This document shows, in pieces, positions 35,021 through 44,068 of a stretch of 64,000 bases of DNA (position 1 is its first letter; each line of letters opens with the position of its first letter). The stretch spans positions 62,001 through 126,000 of the forward strand of contig NZ_JAAXPG010000011.1 in the NCBI RefSeq assembly GCF_012396365.1, read 5' to 3'. The position numbers were made by a program, and so were the translations under genes. Under the pieces are notes generated by a model. The model saw nothing but the letters and a program-made list of their open reading frames with translations, was not told the origin of the DNA and searched no databases. The stretch is from Nocardiopsis alborubida. Its GTDB lineage: Bacteria > Actinomycetota > Actinomycetes > Streptosporangiales > Streptosporangiaceae.

Positions 35021-36134
35021 GAACAACACCAACGACAACAACGGGGGGGACCCCACGCCCGAGCGCGTGGTCGGCACCCCCAAGGCCGGGGACCCCGTGG
35101 TCTCCGGCACCTCCACGACTTCGGAGGGGGGGCACGAGGGCCCGTACAAGGCCTCCGAGACGCACACGCGGCCGGAGGAGACGCAGCGCCGGGGTGAGAA
35201 GGTCGCCTCGGTGTGGTTCGTGATCGCCTTCCTGGCCGGGATCGGCTTCCTGGTCGCCTACTTCCTGTTCGGCCCGAGCCAGATCGCCGACCCGCAGATC
35301 GCCCAGTACTCGAACATGCTGCTGGGCGGCACGCTGACGCTGGCGATGTTCGGCATCGGCGCGGGCATGACGGTCTGGGCCCGTCAGGTGATGCCGCACT
35401 ACGAGGTGGCCTCGCCCTACGACGAGCTGCCCTCGGACGAGAAGGAGAAGGGCTCCTTCAGCGCCTTCTTCATGCAGGGCGCCGACGAGAGCGGCTTCAC
35501 CAAGCGTCCGCTGATGCGCCGCACGCTCATCCTGGCGATGCTGCCGCTGGGCCTGGCCCCGATCGTGCTGCTGCGCGACACCGGCCCGCTGCCCGGCGAC
35601 AAGCTCAAGACCACGCCGTGGCAGAACGGCCGTCGGATGTACGTCGAGGGCACCCACCGCGCCATCCGCGCGGAGGACTTCGACAACGACCCCAACGGTA
35701 TGGTCTCGGCGCTGCCCGCCATCGACGACGACCACTACCCGCACGGGATCAGCCTCGACGACCAGGCCAAGTCCGTCATCCTCCTGATCAAGATCCCGGA
35801 GGAGGACTGGCAGGAGCGGATGACGGAGGAGATCGAGGGCACCGACGGCCAGACGCGTCTGAACTGGACGCACAACGGCGTCGTCGCCTACTCCAAGATC
35901 TGCACCCACGTGGGCTGCCCCGCGGCCCTGTACGAGCGCACGACGCACCGCATCCTGTGCCCGTGCCACCAGTCGACGTTCGACGCGGCCAACGCGGCCG
36001 AGGTCGTGTTCGGTCCGGCGCACCGGCCGCTCCCGCAGCTGCCGATCGGTGTGGATGACGAGGGTTACCTCATCGCGACCGGCGACTTCACCGCGCCGCC
36101 CGGTCCGACGTTCTGGGACTACGCGAAGGACTAG
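35013..36134 (+). CDS. qcrA: Rieske iron-sulfur subunit of the bcc complex
   Basis: 373 residues, ATG 35013 inside the end of qcrC. The N-terminal 60 residues are charged and disordered. Three transmembrane helices follow (about 66-86, 101-121 and 171-189), as in actinobacteria rather than the single helix of other Rieske proteins. The [2Fe-2S] ligands are C297 and H299 (CTHVGC) and C316 and H319 (CPCHQSTFD), with C302 and C318 as the disulfide pair. It transfers electrons from menaquinol to QcrC. Confidence 0.95.
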   Translation: MTENNTNDNNGGDPTPERVVGTPKAGDPVVSGTSTTSEGGHEGPYKASETHTRPEETQRRGEKVASVWFVIAFLAGIGFLVAYFLFGPSQIADPQIAQYSNMLLGGTLTLAMFGIGAGMTVWARQVMPHYEVASPYDELPSDEKEKGSFSAFFMQGADESGFTKRPLMRRTLILAMLPLGLAPIVLLRDTGPLPGDKLKTTPWQNGRRMYVEGTHRAIRAEDFDNDPNGMVSALPAIDDDHYPHGISLDDQAKSVILLIKIPEEDWQERMTEEIEGTDGQTRLNWTHNGVVAYSKICTHVGCPAALYERTTHRILCPCHQSTFDAANAAEVVFGPAHRPLPQLPIGVDDEGYLIATGDFTAPPGPTFWDYAKD

Positions 36135-36137
36135 TCG

Positions 36138-37793
36138 ATGAGTAAGACCACGCAAGCACCCAAGGCGCTTCGCGGCGTCGGCAACTTCATCGACGACCGC
36201 TTCCACCTGGCCAAGACCGGCGAGAAGAACCTGCGCAAGGTCTTCCCGAACCACTGGTCGTTCATGCTGGGCGAGATCGCGCTGTACTCGTTCATCATCC
36301 TGCTGCTCACGGGTGTCTTCCTCACGCTCTGGTTCAAGCCGAGCATGGTGGAGGTCATCTACGACGGCTCCTACGAGCGCCTCCAGGGCGTTCCCATGTC
36401 GGAGGCCTACGCCTCCACGCTCCACATCACCTTCGAGGTGCGCGGCGGGCTCCTGGTCCGCCAGATCCACCACTGGGCCGCGCTGATCTTCGTGGCCTCG
36501 CTCGTCGTGCACATGCTCCGGGTGTTCTTCACCGGCGCGTTCCGCAAGCCGCGCGAGATCAACTGGCTGATCGGCGTCGCGATCTTCACCCTGGCGATGC
36601 TCGAGGGCCTCTTCGGCTACTCGCTGCCCGACGACCTGCCCTCGGGCATGGGCGTGCGCATCCTCCAGGGTGTGATGATGGCGCTGCCGCTCGTCGGCCC
36701 GTACGTGTCGATGTTCCTCTTCGGCGGGGAGTTCCCCGGCGAGGACATCATCACGCGGCTGTACATGCTGCACGTGCTGGCGATCCCGGCCCTGCTGCTG
36801 GGCCTGATCGTGGCGCACTTCATGATCCTGTGGCACCAGAAGCACACCCAGTACCCCGGTACCGGGCGCACGGACAAGACCGTGGTCGGAACGCCCATGT
36901 TCCCGGCCTTCGCGGTCAAGGCCGGCGGGTTCTTCTTCTTCACGTTCGCCGTGATCGCCCTGCTGAGCGCGTTCGTCCAGATCAACCCGATCCACCTGTT
37001 CGGGCCCTTCACCCCGACGTCCATCACCTCCGGGCTCCAGCCCGACTGGTACATGGGCTTCATGGAGGGGTCGCTGCGCATCTTCCCGAACTGGTTCGAC
37101 ATCGCGCCCTTCGGTTACGCGATCCCGACGGCCGTGCTGGTGCCGGGTCTGATCATCCCGGGTCTGGTCTTCGGCGGCCTGGCCGCCTGGCCGTTCATCG
37201 AGCAGTGGATCACCGGTGACAAGCGCGCGCGCAACGTCGCCGACCGTCCGCGCAACGCGCCGGTGCGCACCGGCGTGGGCGCCATGGGCATCACCTTCTA
37301 CGGTCTGCTCTGGCTGGCCGGGTCCAACGACATCCTGTCGGAGACCTTCTCGATCAACCTGTACCTGACCACGTACATCTTCCGTGTGCTGGTCATCGTC
37401 GGTCCGATCGCGGCCTTCTTCATCACCAAGCGGATCTGCCTGGGGCTCCAGCGCCGTGACAGGGAGACCCTGGAGCACGGTTACGAGAGCGGCACGATCC
37501 AGCAGCTGCCCAGCGGTGAGTTCGTGGAGGTGCACAAGCGCAGCTCCCCGGAGACGGTCCACGTCCTGGAGAGCAAGCCGGTCATCACCTCGACGGCGCT
37601 GGCCGATGACGCCGACGTCGACGACAAGGGTGTGGAGAACCCCGAGGCCCGCAAGGGCAGCGGCAGGCTCCGCAAGGCCCTGGCGCGTTGGTACACCAAG
37701 GACGACGTGTCCCTGGAGGGGGTGGAGGCGCACAACGGCCACCACCTGCACCACTCCTCCTCTTCGGAGGTTGAGAAGGAGGCGGCCCACTAG
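36138..37793 (+). CDS. qcrB: Cytochrome b subunit of the bcc complex
   Basis: 551 residues, ATG 36138. It is a polytopic protein with the b-haem histidines in RQIHHWAALIFVASLVVHM and in the fourth helix (ITRLYMLHVLAIPALLLGLIVAHFM, four pieces apart). The quinol-site PDWYMG-type motif is QPDWYMGFMEG. The C-terminal 130 residues are a hydrophilic cytoplasmic extension typical of actinobacterial QcrB, ending in His/Ser-rich ATSS-type sequence. This is the target of bcc inhibitors in mycobacteria. It is the last gene of the operon. Confidence 0.95.
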   Translation: MSKTTQAPKALRGVGNFIDDRFHLAKTGEKNLRKVFPNHWSFMLGEIALYSFIILLLTGVFLTLWFKPSMVEVIYDGSYERLQGVPMSEAYASTLHITFEVRGGLLVRQIHHWAALIFVASLVVHMLRVFFTGAFRKPREINWLIGVAIFTLAMLEGLFGYSLPDDLPSGMGVRILQGVMMALPLVGPYVSMFLFGGEFPGEDIITRLYMLHVLAIPALLLGLIVAHFMILWHQKHTQYPGTGRTDKTVVGTPMFPAFAVKAGGFFFFTFAVIALLSAFVQINPIHLFGPFTPTSITSGLQPDWYMGFMEGSLRIFPNWFDIAPFGYAIPTAVLVPGLIIPGLVFGGLAAWPFIEQWITGDKRARNVADRPRNAPVRTGVGAMGITFYGLLWLAGSNDILSETFSINLYLTTYIFRVLVIVGPIAAFFITKRICLGLQRRDRETLEHGYESGTIQQLPSGEFVEVHKRSSPETVHVLESKPVITSTALADDADVDDKGVENPEARKGSGRLRKALARWYTKDDVSLEGVEAHNGHHLHHSSSSEVEKEAAH

Positions 37794-37920
37794 GGCTTCC
37801 TCCCTCTTGTCGACGGACCCGGTCGCGGCGCGGCCGGGTCCGTCGTGTTGTGGCCGGGGCCCGCGGGAGGAAGGGCGCGGACTGCGGGGAGAGGGGTGGG
37901 TGGCCGCCGACCCGGCGACG

Positions 37921-38166
37921 TTCCACGCCGGCCCCGTTGGGTCAGCGTCAGGCGGGGCTCCACGGGTGTGTGGCCGGGGTCTGCCGGAGGTTCCGCGCCG
38001 GCCCCGCTGTCCCCAGCATCGGCCCGCGCTCCACGGGTGCCCGGCCGAGCACACCTGACAAGGGGCGCCCGCCGGGGCGGGCCGCCGCTGCGCGCTCCAC
38101 GGGCGGATGGCTGTGCTCGATGCAGGGCCCAACCCCCGCGGTGGAGCGCCGCTGAGCGCTCCACGC
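37921..38166. repeat. Degenerate 64-71 bp repeat array
   Basis: The motif GCTCCACG begins at 37957, 38028, 38094 and 38158, spacings 71, 66 and 64. The first two units also share TTCC(A/G)CGCCGGCCCCG at 37921 and 37991, exactly 70 apart. The fourth copy pairs with GTGGAGCGC at 38141-38149 to make a hairpin. Confidence 0.6.
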
Positions 38167-38241
38167 CGATTTCCGGGGCGGCCCGGCCGTCACCGGAGCG
38201 GCTTCCTCGACCCCACGGGCGTGCGGGTTGCGCGAACGACG

Positions 38242-38271
38242 GGAGCCGGTCACCCCGAGGGGACCGGCTCC
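38242..38271 (-). terminator. Terminator of the fadD gene
   Basis: GGAGCCGGTC (38242-38251) pairs with GACCGGCTCC (38262-38271), 17 bases beyond the stop. Confidence 0.6.
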
Positions 38272-38287
38272 TGTGGGTTCGGGTGGG

Positions 38288-40087
38288 TCAGCCGGCGTAG
38301 ATGTCGTCGATCTCCCTGCTCCACTGCTTGCTGACCACGTGGCGCTTGACCTTCAGGGAGGCGGTCATCTGACCGCTCTCCTCGGTGAAGTCGCTGGGCA
38401 GGATCTTGAACTTCTTGATCCCCTCGGCCTTGGACACCGCGTTGTTGGCGTTGTCAACGGCCTCCTGGATGGCGGCGTTCAGGTCGGCGTCCCCGGTCAG
38501 GTCGGCGATCTCGCCGCTCTTGCCGTTGGCCTCGCGCCACTGGACGAACGACTCGGGGTCGATCGTGATCAGCGCGGCGATGAACTTGCGGTTGTCGCCG
38601 ACCACCATGCACTGGCTGACCAGGGCGTGGGCGCGGATGCGGTCCTCCAGGACGGCCGGGGCGACGTTCTTGCCGCCCGCGGTCACGATGATCTCCTTCT
38701 TGCGGCCGGTGACGCTCAGGAAGCCGTCGTCGTCCAGCGCGCCGAGGTCGCCGGTGCGGTAGAAGCCGTCCTCGGTGAAGGCCTCCTTGGTGGCCTTCTC
38801 GTTCTTCCAGTAGCCGACCATGATGTGGTCGCCCTTGAGCAGGATCTCGCCGTCCTCGGCGATCCTGATGGTGGTGCCGGGCAGGGGCTGGCCCACGGTG
38901 CCGATCTTGTTGAACTCGGGGCTGTTCACCGACGTGGGGGCGGTGGTCTCGGTGAGGCCGTAGCCCTCGATGATGGTGAAGCCGATGCCGCGGAAGAAGT
39001 GGCCCAGGCGCGCACCCAGGGCGGAGCCGCCGGAGACGGCGTACTCGGCGTTGCCGCCCAGGGCGGCCAGGAGCTTGCCGTAGACCAGCTTGCTGAACAG
39101 CGCGTGCCTGAGTTTGAGGCCCAGGGGGATCCGGCCGGTGGCCAGGGCCTTGCTGTAGGCGATGGCGGTCTCGGCGGCGGCGTTGAAGATCTTGCCCTTG
39201 CCCTCGGCCGTGGCCTTCTGCTCGGCCTTGGTGTAGACCTTCTCGAACACGCGGGGGACCGCGAGCAGGAAGGTGGGCCGGAACGCCGAGAACTGCTCGA
39301 TCAGCTCGGGGCCGGTGGAGGGGAAGTGGCCGAGGGTGGCCTTGGCCTCGATGACCATGACCTGGACGAAGCGGGCGAAGACGTGGGCCAGCGGCAGGAA
39401 CAGCAGCGTGGAGGGGTTCTCCTTGCTGCGCAGGACCTGGCGGGCCGGGCCCTCCAGCGCGTTGCGGGAGATGAACAGGAAGTTGCGGTGGGTGAGCTCG
39501 CAGCCCTTGGGGCGGCCGGTGGTGCCCGAGGTGTAGATGAGGGTGGCGATGTCGTCGGCCTTGACCGCGGTGCGGCGCTTCTCCAGTGTCTCGTCGCCCA
39601 CCTCGGAGCCCGCGGAGCGCAGCTCGGCGTATCCGGGGTCGTCGAACCGCCAGACGGGGCCGAGCTCGGGGGTCCGGGCGCGGACCGACTCGACGCGCTC
39701 GGCGTGGGCGTCGTTCTCCACGAAAGCGGCCCTGGCGCCGGAGTCGGAGAGGATCCACTCGATCTGCTCGGCGGAGGAGGTCTCGTAGATCGGGACGGTC
39801 ACGCCGCCGACGGACCAGATGGCGTAGTCGACGACCGTCCACTCGTAACGGGTGCGCGACATCAGGGCGACGCGGTCGCCGTGCTCGATGCCCGCGTCGA
39901 TCAGGGCCTTGGCGTACGCGGCGATGTCGGCGTGCAGCTCCGCCACGGTGACGTCGTGCCACTGGCCGGACTCCTGGCGACGGGCGGTGACGACGTTGGG
40001 CTCGCTGGCCGCACGCGCGTAGAGCGTGTCGGTCAGTCGCGCGTCGTCGGAGATCTCAGCCTTCGCGGGAGAGCTGTATTCGCGCAC
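38288..40087 (-). CDS. fadD: Long-chain fatty-acid--CoA ligase (FadD15 type)
   Basis: 599 residues. GTG at 40087 follows CAGGAG by seven bases. AMP-forming adenylation fold: IYTSGTTGRPKGCELTHRN near residue 187 (P-loop), EGYGLTETTAPTSVN (A5), YRTGDLGALDDDGFLSVTGR (A7-A8), KEIIVTAGGKNVAP, and the catalytic lysine near the end in KVKRHVVSKQW. It activates long-chain fatty acids to acyl-CoA through acyl-AMP at the membrane face. The sequence and place near pimB/qcr agree with Rv2187 (fadD15). A perfect 14-bp palindrome lies in its upstream region. Confidence 0.92.
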   Translation of the reverse strand: MREYSSPAKAEISDDARLTDTLYARAASEPNVVTARRQESGQWHDVTVAELHADIAAYAKALIDAGIEHGDRVALMSRTRYEWTVVDYAIWSVGGVTVPIYETSSAEQIEWILSDSGARAAFVENDAHAERVESVRARTPELGPVWRFDDPGYAELRSAGSEVGDETLEKRRTAVKADDIATLIYTSGTTGRPKGCELTHRNFLFISRNALEGPARQVLRSKENPSTLLFLPLAHVFARFVQVMVIEAKATLGHFPSTGPELIEQFSAFRPTFLLAVPRVFEKVYTKAEQKATAEGKGKIFNAAAETAIAYSKALATGRIPLGLKLRHALFSKLVYGKLLAALGGNAEYAVSGGSALGARLGHFFRGIGFTIIEGYGLTETTAPTSVNSPEFNKIGTVGQPLPGTTIRIAEDGEILLKGDHIMVGYWKNEKATKEAFTEDGFYRTGDLGALDDDGFLSVTGRKKEIIVTAGGKNVAPAVLEDRIRAHALVSQCMVVGDNRKFIAALITIDPESFVQWREANGKSGEIADLTGDADLNAAIQEAVDNANNAVSKAEGIKKFKILPSDFTEESGQMTASLKVKRHVVSKQWSREIDDIYAG

Positions 40088-40449
40088 GTGGTGCTCCTGG
40101 ACGTGTACGGGTTCGGGTAGTACGGGACGTGATGACCGTAACAACACCACCCTACTCATGAGTAGAACACGTTGTCGTTCGGTACCCAACGGTGACCCTG
40201 GGTCGTGGAGGCGGGAATCCGGGTCACTCCCCGTACGCACGCGAGACTATACGCCCGACGTAGCGTTTACGCACGTAGTGAGTGCTATGTGGCTTATGTG
40301 TGCTTTGTGAGACTTAAGGATTGTTGGGGTTTCTCTCGGCCGCACGGCCCGCGTCCCTGGTTCGCCCCTGAACCTGCCCTGAGAAACCTCCCCGGCGCCT
40401 GGGCGGCCGGTTACCGTGAAGCAGAACGCGGCGCGAAGGAGGAAGTGAC
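40088..40449. other. Divergent promoter region fadD / small hypothetical gene
   Basis: 362 bases without a gene. It contains the palindrome at 40152-40165 and an unusually T-rich stretch at 40260-40320 with TATGTG/TTATGTG/TTTGTG direct repeats, likely the promoter of the plus-strand gene. AGGAGG before 40450 is its ribosome-binding site. Confidence 0.45.
40152..40165. promoter_or_regulatory. Perfect 14-bp palindrome upstream of fadD
   Basis: CTACTCATGAGTAG, 65 bases upstream of the fadD start. Its size and symmetry suit a TetR-family operator. The regulator is not identified. Confidence 0.5.
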
Positions 40450-40884
40450 ATGACGGAGAACACCGGTCGCAACGGCGGTCCGGGTGCGGGCAGGGGTGAG
40501 GACCCCGACCTCATCGACGACGCGCTGAAGCTGGTGACCACGCTTCAGCGCAGGCTGCTGACGGCCGGGGTCAAGCGCGGCGTGAGCGCGGTGACCTCGC
40601 CGCCCCCGAGCAAGGGCGACGTGTGGGAGGAGGCCATCCGCCTGGAGACGGGTGACCGGCGCCCCCCGCTGGAGGAGCTCCTCGACATCGTGCGCACGTC
40701 CGGCCCCGAGGTCGTCGGACACCTCGGCCGCGCCGGACTGGCCGCGGTCGGCGCCCTGGGCCGCACCTGGGACGTGGTCGAGCGCTCCCTGGAGCAGACC
40801 CGTGCCGACGACGCCGACGGGCGCCGCCCGCGGGGTGGCGAAGGCAATACGGAAGGTGACGAACGCCAGGTCACCGCAGGGTGA
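40450..40884 (+). CDS. Small hypothetical protein upstream of glucokinase
   Basis: 144 residues, ATG 40450 after AAGGAGGAAG. It is hydrophilic and helical, with no signal peptide or membrane segment. Residues 22-100 (DALKLVTTLQRRLLTAGVKR, then EEAIRLETGDRRPPLEELLD and LGRAGLAAVGALGRTWDVVE) look conserved and amphipathic. The tail is disordered and Gly/Glu/Asp-rich. I do not recognise a domain. A small gene at this place before glk is found in streptomycetes, but I cannot confirm orthology. Confidence 0.7.
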   Translation: MTENTGRNGGPGAGRGEDPDLIDDALKLVTTLQRRLLTAGVKRGVSAVTSPPPSKGDVWEEAIRLETGDRRPPLEELLDIVRTSGPEVVGHLGRAGLAAVGALGRTWDVVERSLEQTRADDADGRRPRGGEGNTEGDERQVTAG

Positions 40885-40944
40885 ACGGGAGGAGATCACG
40901 GTTCGACTCCGGGGGTGTCGGGGGTCGCCTCATGCCTGGTTTAA

Positions 40945-40966
40945 TCAGATGGCACACATCATCTGA
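40945..40966 (+). promoter_or_regulatory. 22-bp dyad upstream of glk
   Basis: TCAGATG, eight bases, CATCTGA. It lies 68 bases before the glk start in a relatively AT-rich promoter region. CCTGGTTTA just before it (40935-40943) equals one half of the pyk dre-like site. Confidence 0.4.
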
Positions 40967-41033
40967 AAACACTTTGCCATGAACCTTGAGACTTATGTCA
41001 GAGTTCGGGCGTAAGTACGAAGGAGCTGCCCCC

Positions 41034-41981
41034 ATGCTGACCATCGGCGTAGACATCGGCGGGACCAAGGTCGCCGCCGGGGTCGTCGACCCCGAAGGGC
41101 AGATCCTCGACAAGGTCAAGTACCCCACCCCCTCCAACGACCCGCAGGCCCTGGCCGACGTCGTGGCCGGGGCCGTAGGGGAGCTGCGCGGCCGACGGGA
41201 CGCCGACGCGGTCCAGGCCGTCGGGGTGGGTGTGGCGGGGTTCGTGGACGAGGACCGCGCCACCGTCCAGGTCGCCGTCAACCTCGGCCTGCGCGACGAG
41301 CCCCTCCGGGACCACGTCCAGGAGCGCGTCGGGCTGCCCGTGGTCATCGAGAACGACGCCAACGCCGCCGCCTGGGCCGAGGCCAGGTTCGGCGCCGGGC
41401 GCGGCAGCGACCACATCGTGTGCATCACCCTGGGCACCGGCATCGGCGGCGGCCTGGTCATCGGCGGCGCCCTGCACCGCGGCCGCTACGGCGTGGCCGC
41501 GGAGGTCGGGCACTACCGGATGGTCCCGCACGGGCGCCGCTGCGCCTGCGGCAACCACGGCTGTTGGGAGCAGTACGCCAGCGGTCGCGCCCTGGTCGCC
41601 GAGGCGCAGGACCTGGCGCTGACCGACCCCGCGGCCGCCGAGCGCATGCTCAAGCTCGCCGACGGCGTCATCGACCAGGTCGAGGGCCACGTCATCACCC
41701 AGGCGGCGCTGGAGGGGGACAGGGCCGCCCTGGAGTGCTTCGCCAAGGTCGGGGAGTGGGCCGGACACGGCCTGGCCGACCTCGCCGCCATCCTCGACCC
41801 CGAGTGCTTCGTCCTGGGCGGCGGCGTCTCCGACGCCGGGTCCATCCTGCTGGACCCGGTCCGCGCCTCCTTCGCACGCAACGTCCCGGGCCGCCCCGGA
41901 CGCCGCATGGCCGAGGTGCGCCTGGCCGAGCTCGGCGGTGAGGCGGGCATCGTCGGCGCGGGAGACCTCGCCCGGCACTGA
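41034..41981 (+). CDS. glkA: ROK-family glucokinase
   Basis: 315 residues. ATG 41034 follows AAGGAG at 41020-41025. The ATP loop is GVDIGGTKVAAG (residues 5-16), then VIENDANAAAWAE with the catalytic Asp, TLGTGIGGG, and the ROK zinc site GHYRMVPHGRRCACGNHGCWEQ with its His and three Cys. It phosphorylates glucose from ATP in the cytoplasm. The streptomycete orthologue also mediates carbon catabolite repression. It pairs functionally with pfkA and pyk in this window. Confidence 0.95.
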   Translation: MLTIGVDIGGTKVAAGVVDPEGQILDKVKYPTPSNDPQALADVVAGAVGELRGRRDADAVQAVGVGVAGFVDEDRATVQVAVNLGLRDEPLRDHVQERVGLPVVIENDANAAAWAEARFGAGRGSDHIVCITLGTGIGGGLVIGGALHRGRYGVAAEVGHYRMVPHGRRCACGNHGCWEQYASGRALVAEAQDLALTDPAAAERMLKLADGVIDQVEGHVITQAALEGDRAALECFAKVGEWAGHGLADLAAILDPECFVLGGGVSDAGSILLDPVRASFARNVPGRPGRRMAEVRLAELGGEAGIVGAGDLARH

Positions 41982-41999
41982 CCCGGCCACCGGAGAACG

Positions 42000-42041
42000 G
42001 ACGGCCCCCGCGACCTCCCTGTGGAGGTCGCGGGGGCCGTC
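42000..42041. terminator. Strong bidirectional terminator glk / plsC
   Basis: A 19-bp perfect stem (42000-42018 with 42023-42041) with a CTGT loop, between convergent genes. Confidence 0.85.
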
Positions 42042-42053
42042 CGGCGTGTCGGG

Positions 42054-42878
42054 CTACTCCTCCGCGTCCTTGTCCTTGTTCTTGCGCGCGGCCCGCTTCT
42101 CCTCGCGTCGGGCCCGGCGGTCCTCCTTGCGCCGCTCGCGCTCGCTCCGCCTGCGGTCCTTGTCGCTGGCGTGCTGCTCGCGCTTGGCCTCCTTGGCCTC
42201 CGCCTCCAGCTCGGCCTTGACCGACTGCGCGTAGCGGTCCACGTACTCCTGGCCGGACAGTTCCATCAGCGCGTACATGATCTCGTCGGTGACGGCCCGC
42301 AGCACGCGCGGGTCCTTCTCCATGCCGTGGTAGCGGGAGAAGTCCAGCGGCTTGCCGAACTTGACCTTGGGGCGCACGCCCAGCTTGGGCACGGTGCGGC
42401 CGGGGGGCATGATCTTCTCCAGGTTGATCATCGCCATCGGCACCACCGGGGCCTTGGCCTCCAGCGCCAGCCGCGCCACACCCGTCCGGCCGCGGTAGAG
42501 CTTGCCGTCGGGGGAGCGGGTGCCCTCGGGATAGATGCCCAGCAGCTCACCGCGCTTGAGCACCCTCAGGCCCGTGCGCAGCGCCGCCTCGCTGGCCTTG
42601 CCGCCCGAGCGGTCGATGGGGATCTGCCCCACACCGGTGAAGAACGCCCGGCTCAGCAGGCCCTTGACGCCCGTGCCGGTGAAGTACTCGGCCTTGGCCA
42701 GGAAGGTGATCCTGCGCGGCAGCGGCAGCGGACCGAAGAAGTGGTCGGAGAAGGACAGGTGGTTGCTCACCATGATCGCCGGGCCGCGGCGCGGCACGTT
42801 CTCCACACCCTCGGCCCGCGGTTGCCACAGCACGGCCAGAACCGGCCCCAGGAACGCCTTGACCACCCAGTAGAACAT
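42054..42878 (-). CDS. 1-acyl-sn-glycerol-3-phosphate acyltransferase (PlsC type)
   Basis: 274 residues, ATG 42878. The N-terminal hydrophobic anchor spans 4-18. The catalytic NHLSFSD motif has H40 and D45. The glycerophosphate site is IYPEGTRSPDG (E118-R121), with block III VPMAMIN. It adds the second acyl chain to lysophosphatidic acid at the inner membrane. The last 65 residues are a highly charged Lys/Arg/Glu helix (KEAKREQHASDKDRRRSERE) not needed for the fold, which may bind acidic lipid or nucleic acid. Several paralogues are usual in actinobacteria. Confidence 0.9.
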   Translation of the reverse strand: MFYWVVKAFLGPVLAVLWQPRAEGVENVPRRGPAIMVSNHLSFSDHFFGPLPLPRRITFLAKAEYFTGTGVKGLLSRAFFTGVGQIPIDRSGGKASEAALRTGLRVLKRGELLGIYPEGTRSPDGKLYRGRTGVARLALEAKAPVVPMAMINLEKIMPPGRTVPKLGVRPKVKFGKPLDFSRYHGMEKDPRVLRAVTDEIMYALMELSGQEYVDRYAQSVKAELEAEAKEAKREQHASDKDRRRSERERRKEDRRARREEKRAARKNKDKDAEE

Positions 42879-43270
42879 CGCTCAGATCACCCCTGCACAC
42901 GCGGGGAGCACTGGGCAGGGTCTGCCACGATTCACCGTCCCGCTCTGCCGACATTGCCAGGAGGGCTCGCGCCCGGAGAGTGGGGGAGGAGCCGCCGCCT
43001 GACGTGCGCCATCCTCCCACCGTGCGAGCGCAAGTGCCAAAGCGCCCCCGAACGGGCCGTCGGCCCGACGCAGAAGAGGATACTCAGTCGGCCCGCGTGG
43101 CGGGTGCCTGCCTCCGGTCGCGGGGGACGGGGACGTTACTGTGCACTCATGGCGAACGGACCGCCGAACGGTTAGCCTCACGGCAGGAGCCAGGGTTCTC
43201 GTGCCTCCGCTCCGGTCGCCGCAACCCCCTTTTTTTTTCCCGAGCACCGCACGATTCCTGGAGCCGCTCC
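42879..43270. other. Divergent region plsC / esterase
   Basis: 392 bases, no gene accepted. There is a possible -10, GATACT, at 43079-43084, and a run of nine T at 43230-43238, rare in this GC-rich sequence. Confidence 0.35.
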
Positions 43271-44068
43271 GTGAGACCGACCGACGCCCCTCCCCTGATC
43301 CCGGGCGCTGAGCCGTTCAGTCACCGCGGGTCGGGCACGGGCGTCCTGCTCTGCCACGGTTTCACCGGCTCCCCGTACTCGATGCGCCCCTGGGGCGAGC
43401 ACCTGGCCGCCGCGGGGCTCAGCGTCGAGGCGCCCCTGCTGCCCGGCCACGGCACGGTCTGGCACGACATGAACCTCACCACCAGCGACGACTGGCTCGC
43501 CGAGGCCGAACGAGCCCTGCTGGACCTGGCCTCGCGCTGTGAGGAGGTGTTCGTCATGGGACTGTCCATGGGCGGCGCCCTCAGTCTGCGCCTGGCCCAG
43601 AGGCACCCCGGCCTCGTGCGCGGGGTCGTGCTCGTCAACCCCTCCCTGGCGGTGGAGGACCGGCGCCTGCCCGTCATCGCACCGGTCCGCCGCCTGGTCT
43701 CCCGGATCATGCCCTCCACGCCCGGTCTGGGCTGCGACGTCTCCAAGGACGACACCACCGAGGGCGGGTACGACCGCGTCCCCACCGCGGCCGCGGCGAC
43801 ACTCCCGAAGCTGTGGCGCGAGGTTCAGGAGGGCATGTCCGGTTTGCGAGCGCCGATCCTGGCCTACCGGAGCACCCAGGACCACGTTGTCGGACCGCGC
43901 AGTCTGCGTATCCTCGCTAGGAGAGCGGTCAACACCGGGCTGACGATCCACCTGCTCCACGACAGCTACCACGTGGCGACCCTCGACCATGACGCCGCCG
44001 TCGTCTTCGACGGGAGCCTCGCCTTCGTGCGAGAGCACAGTAGAAGCGGGGAAGGAGCCGACCGATGA
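43271..44068 (+). CDS. Alpha/beta hydrolase, monoacylglycerol lipase/carboxylesterase type
   Basis: 265 residues from GTG 43271, GGAG eight bases upstream. The catalytic triad is S99 in GLSMGG, D204 in STQDHVV and H234 in HDSYHVAT. The oxyanion region is LCHGFTGSPYSM. The close resemblance to Est30-type carboxylesterases and bacterial monoglyceride lipases lies in LLPGHGTVWHDMNLTTSDDW. It is cytoplasmic, with no signal peptide. Its stop overlaps the next ATG, so it is coupled to the DUF2007-like gene. The true substrate is unknown. Confidence 0.88.
   Translation: MRPTDAPPLIPGAEPFSHRGSGTGVLLCHGFTGSPYSMRPWGEHLAAAGLSVEAPLLPGHGTVWHDMNLTTSDDWLAEAERALLDLASRCEEVFVMGLSMGGALSLRLAQRHPGLVRGVVLVNPSLAVEDRRLPVIAPVRRLVSRIMPSTPGLGCDVSKDDTTEGGYDRVPTAAAATLPKLWREVQEGMSGLRAPILAYRSTQDHVVGPRSLRILARRAVNTGLTIHLLHDSYHVATLDHDAAVVFDGSLAFVREHSRSGEGADR

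Larger units (their letters stand above)
37794..38287. other. Intergenic region with degenerate repeats between qcrB and fadD
   Basis: 494 bases without a convincing gene. It contains four spaced copies of GCTCCACGGG-like sequence (see the repeat entry) and hairpins that can end both convergent units. Confidence 0.45.

Noticed and set aside
37921..38166. CRISPR array
   Set aside because: The repeats are degenerate, unequal in spacing and too short in the conserved part, and no cas genes are present.
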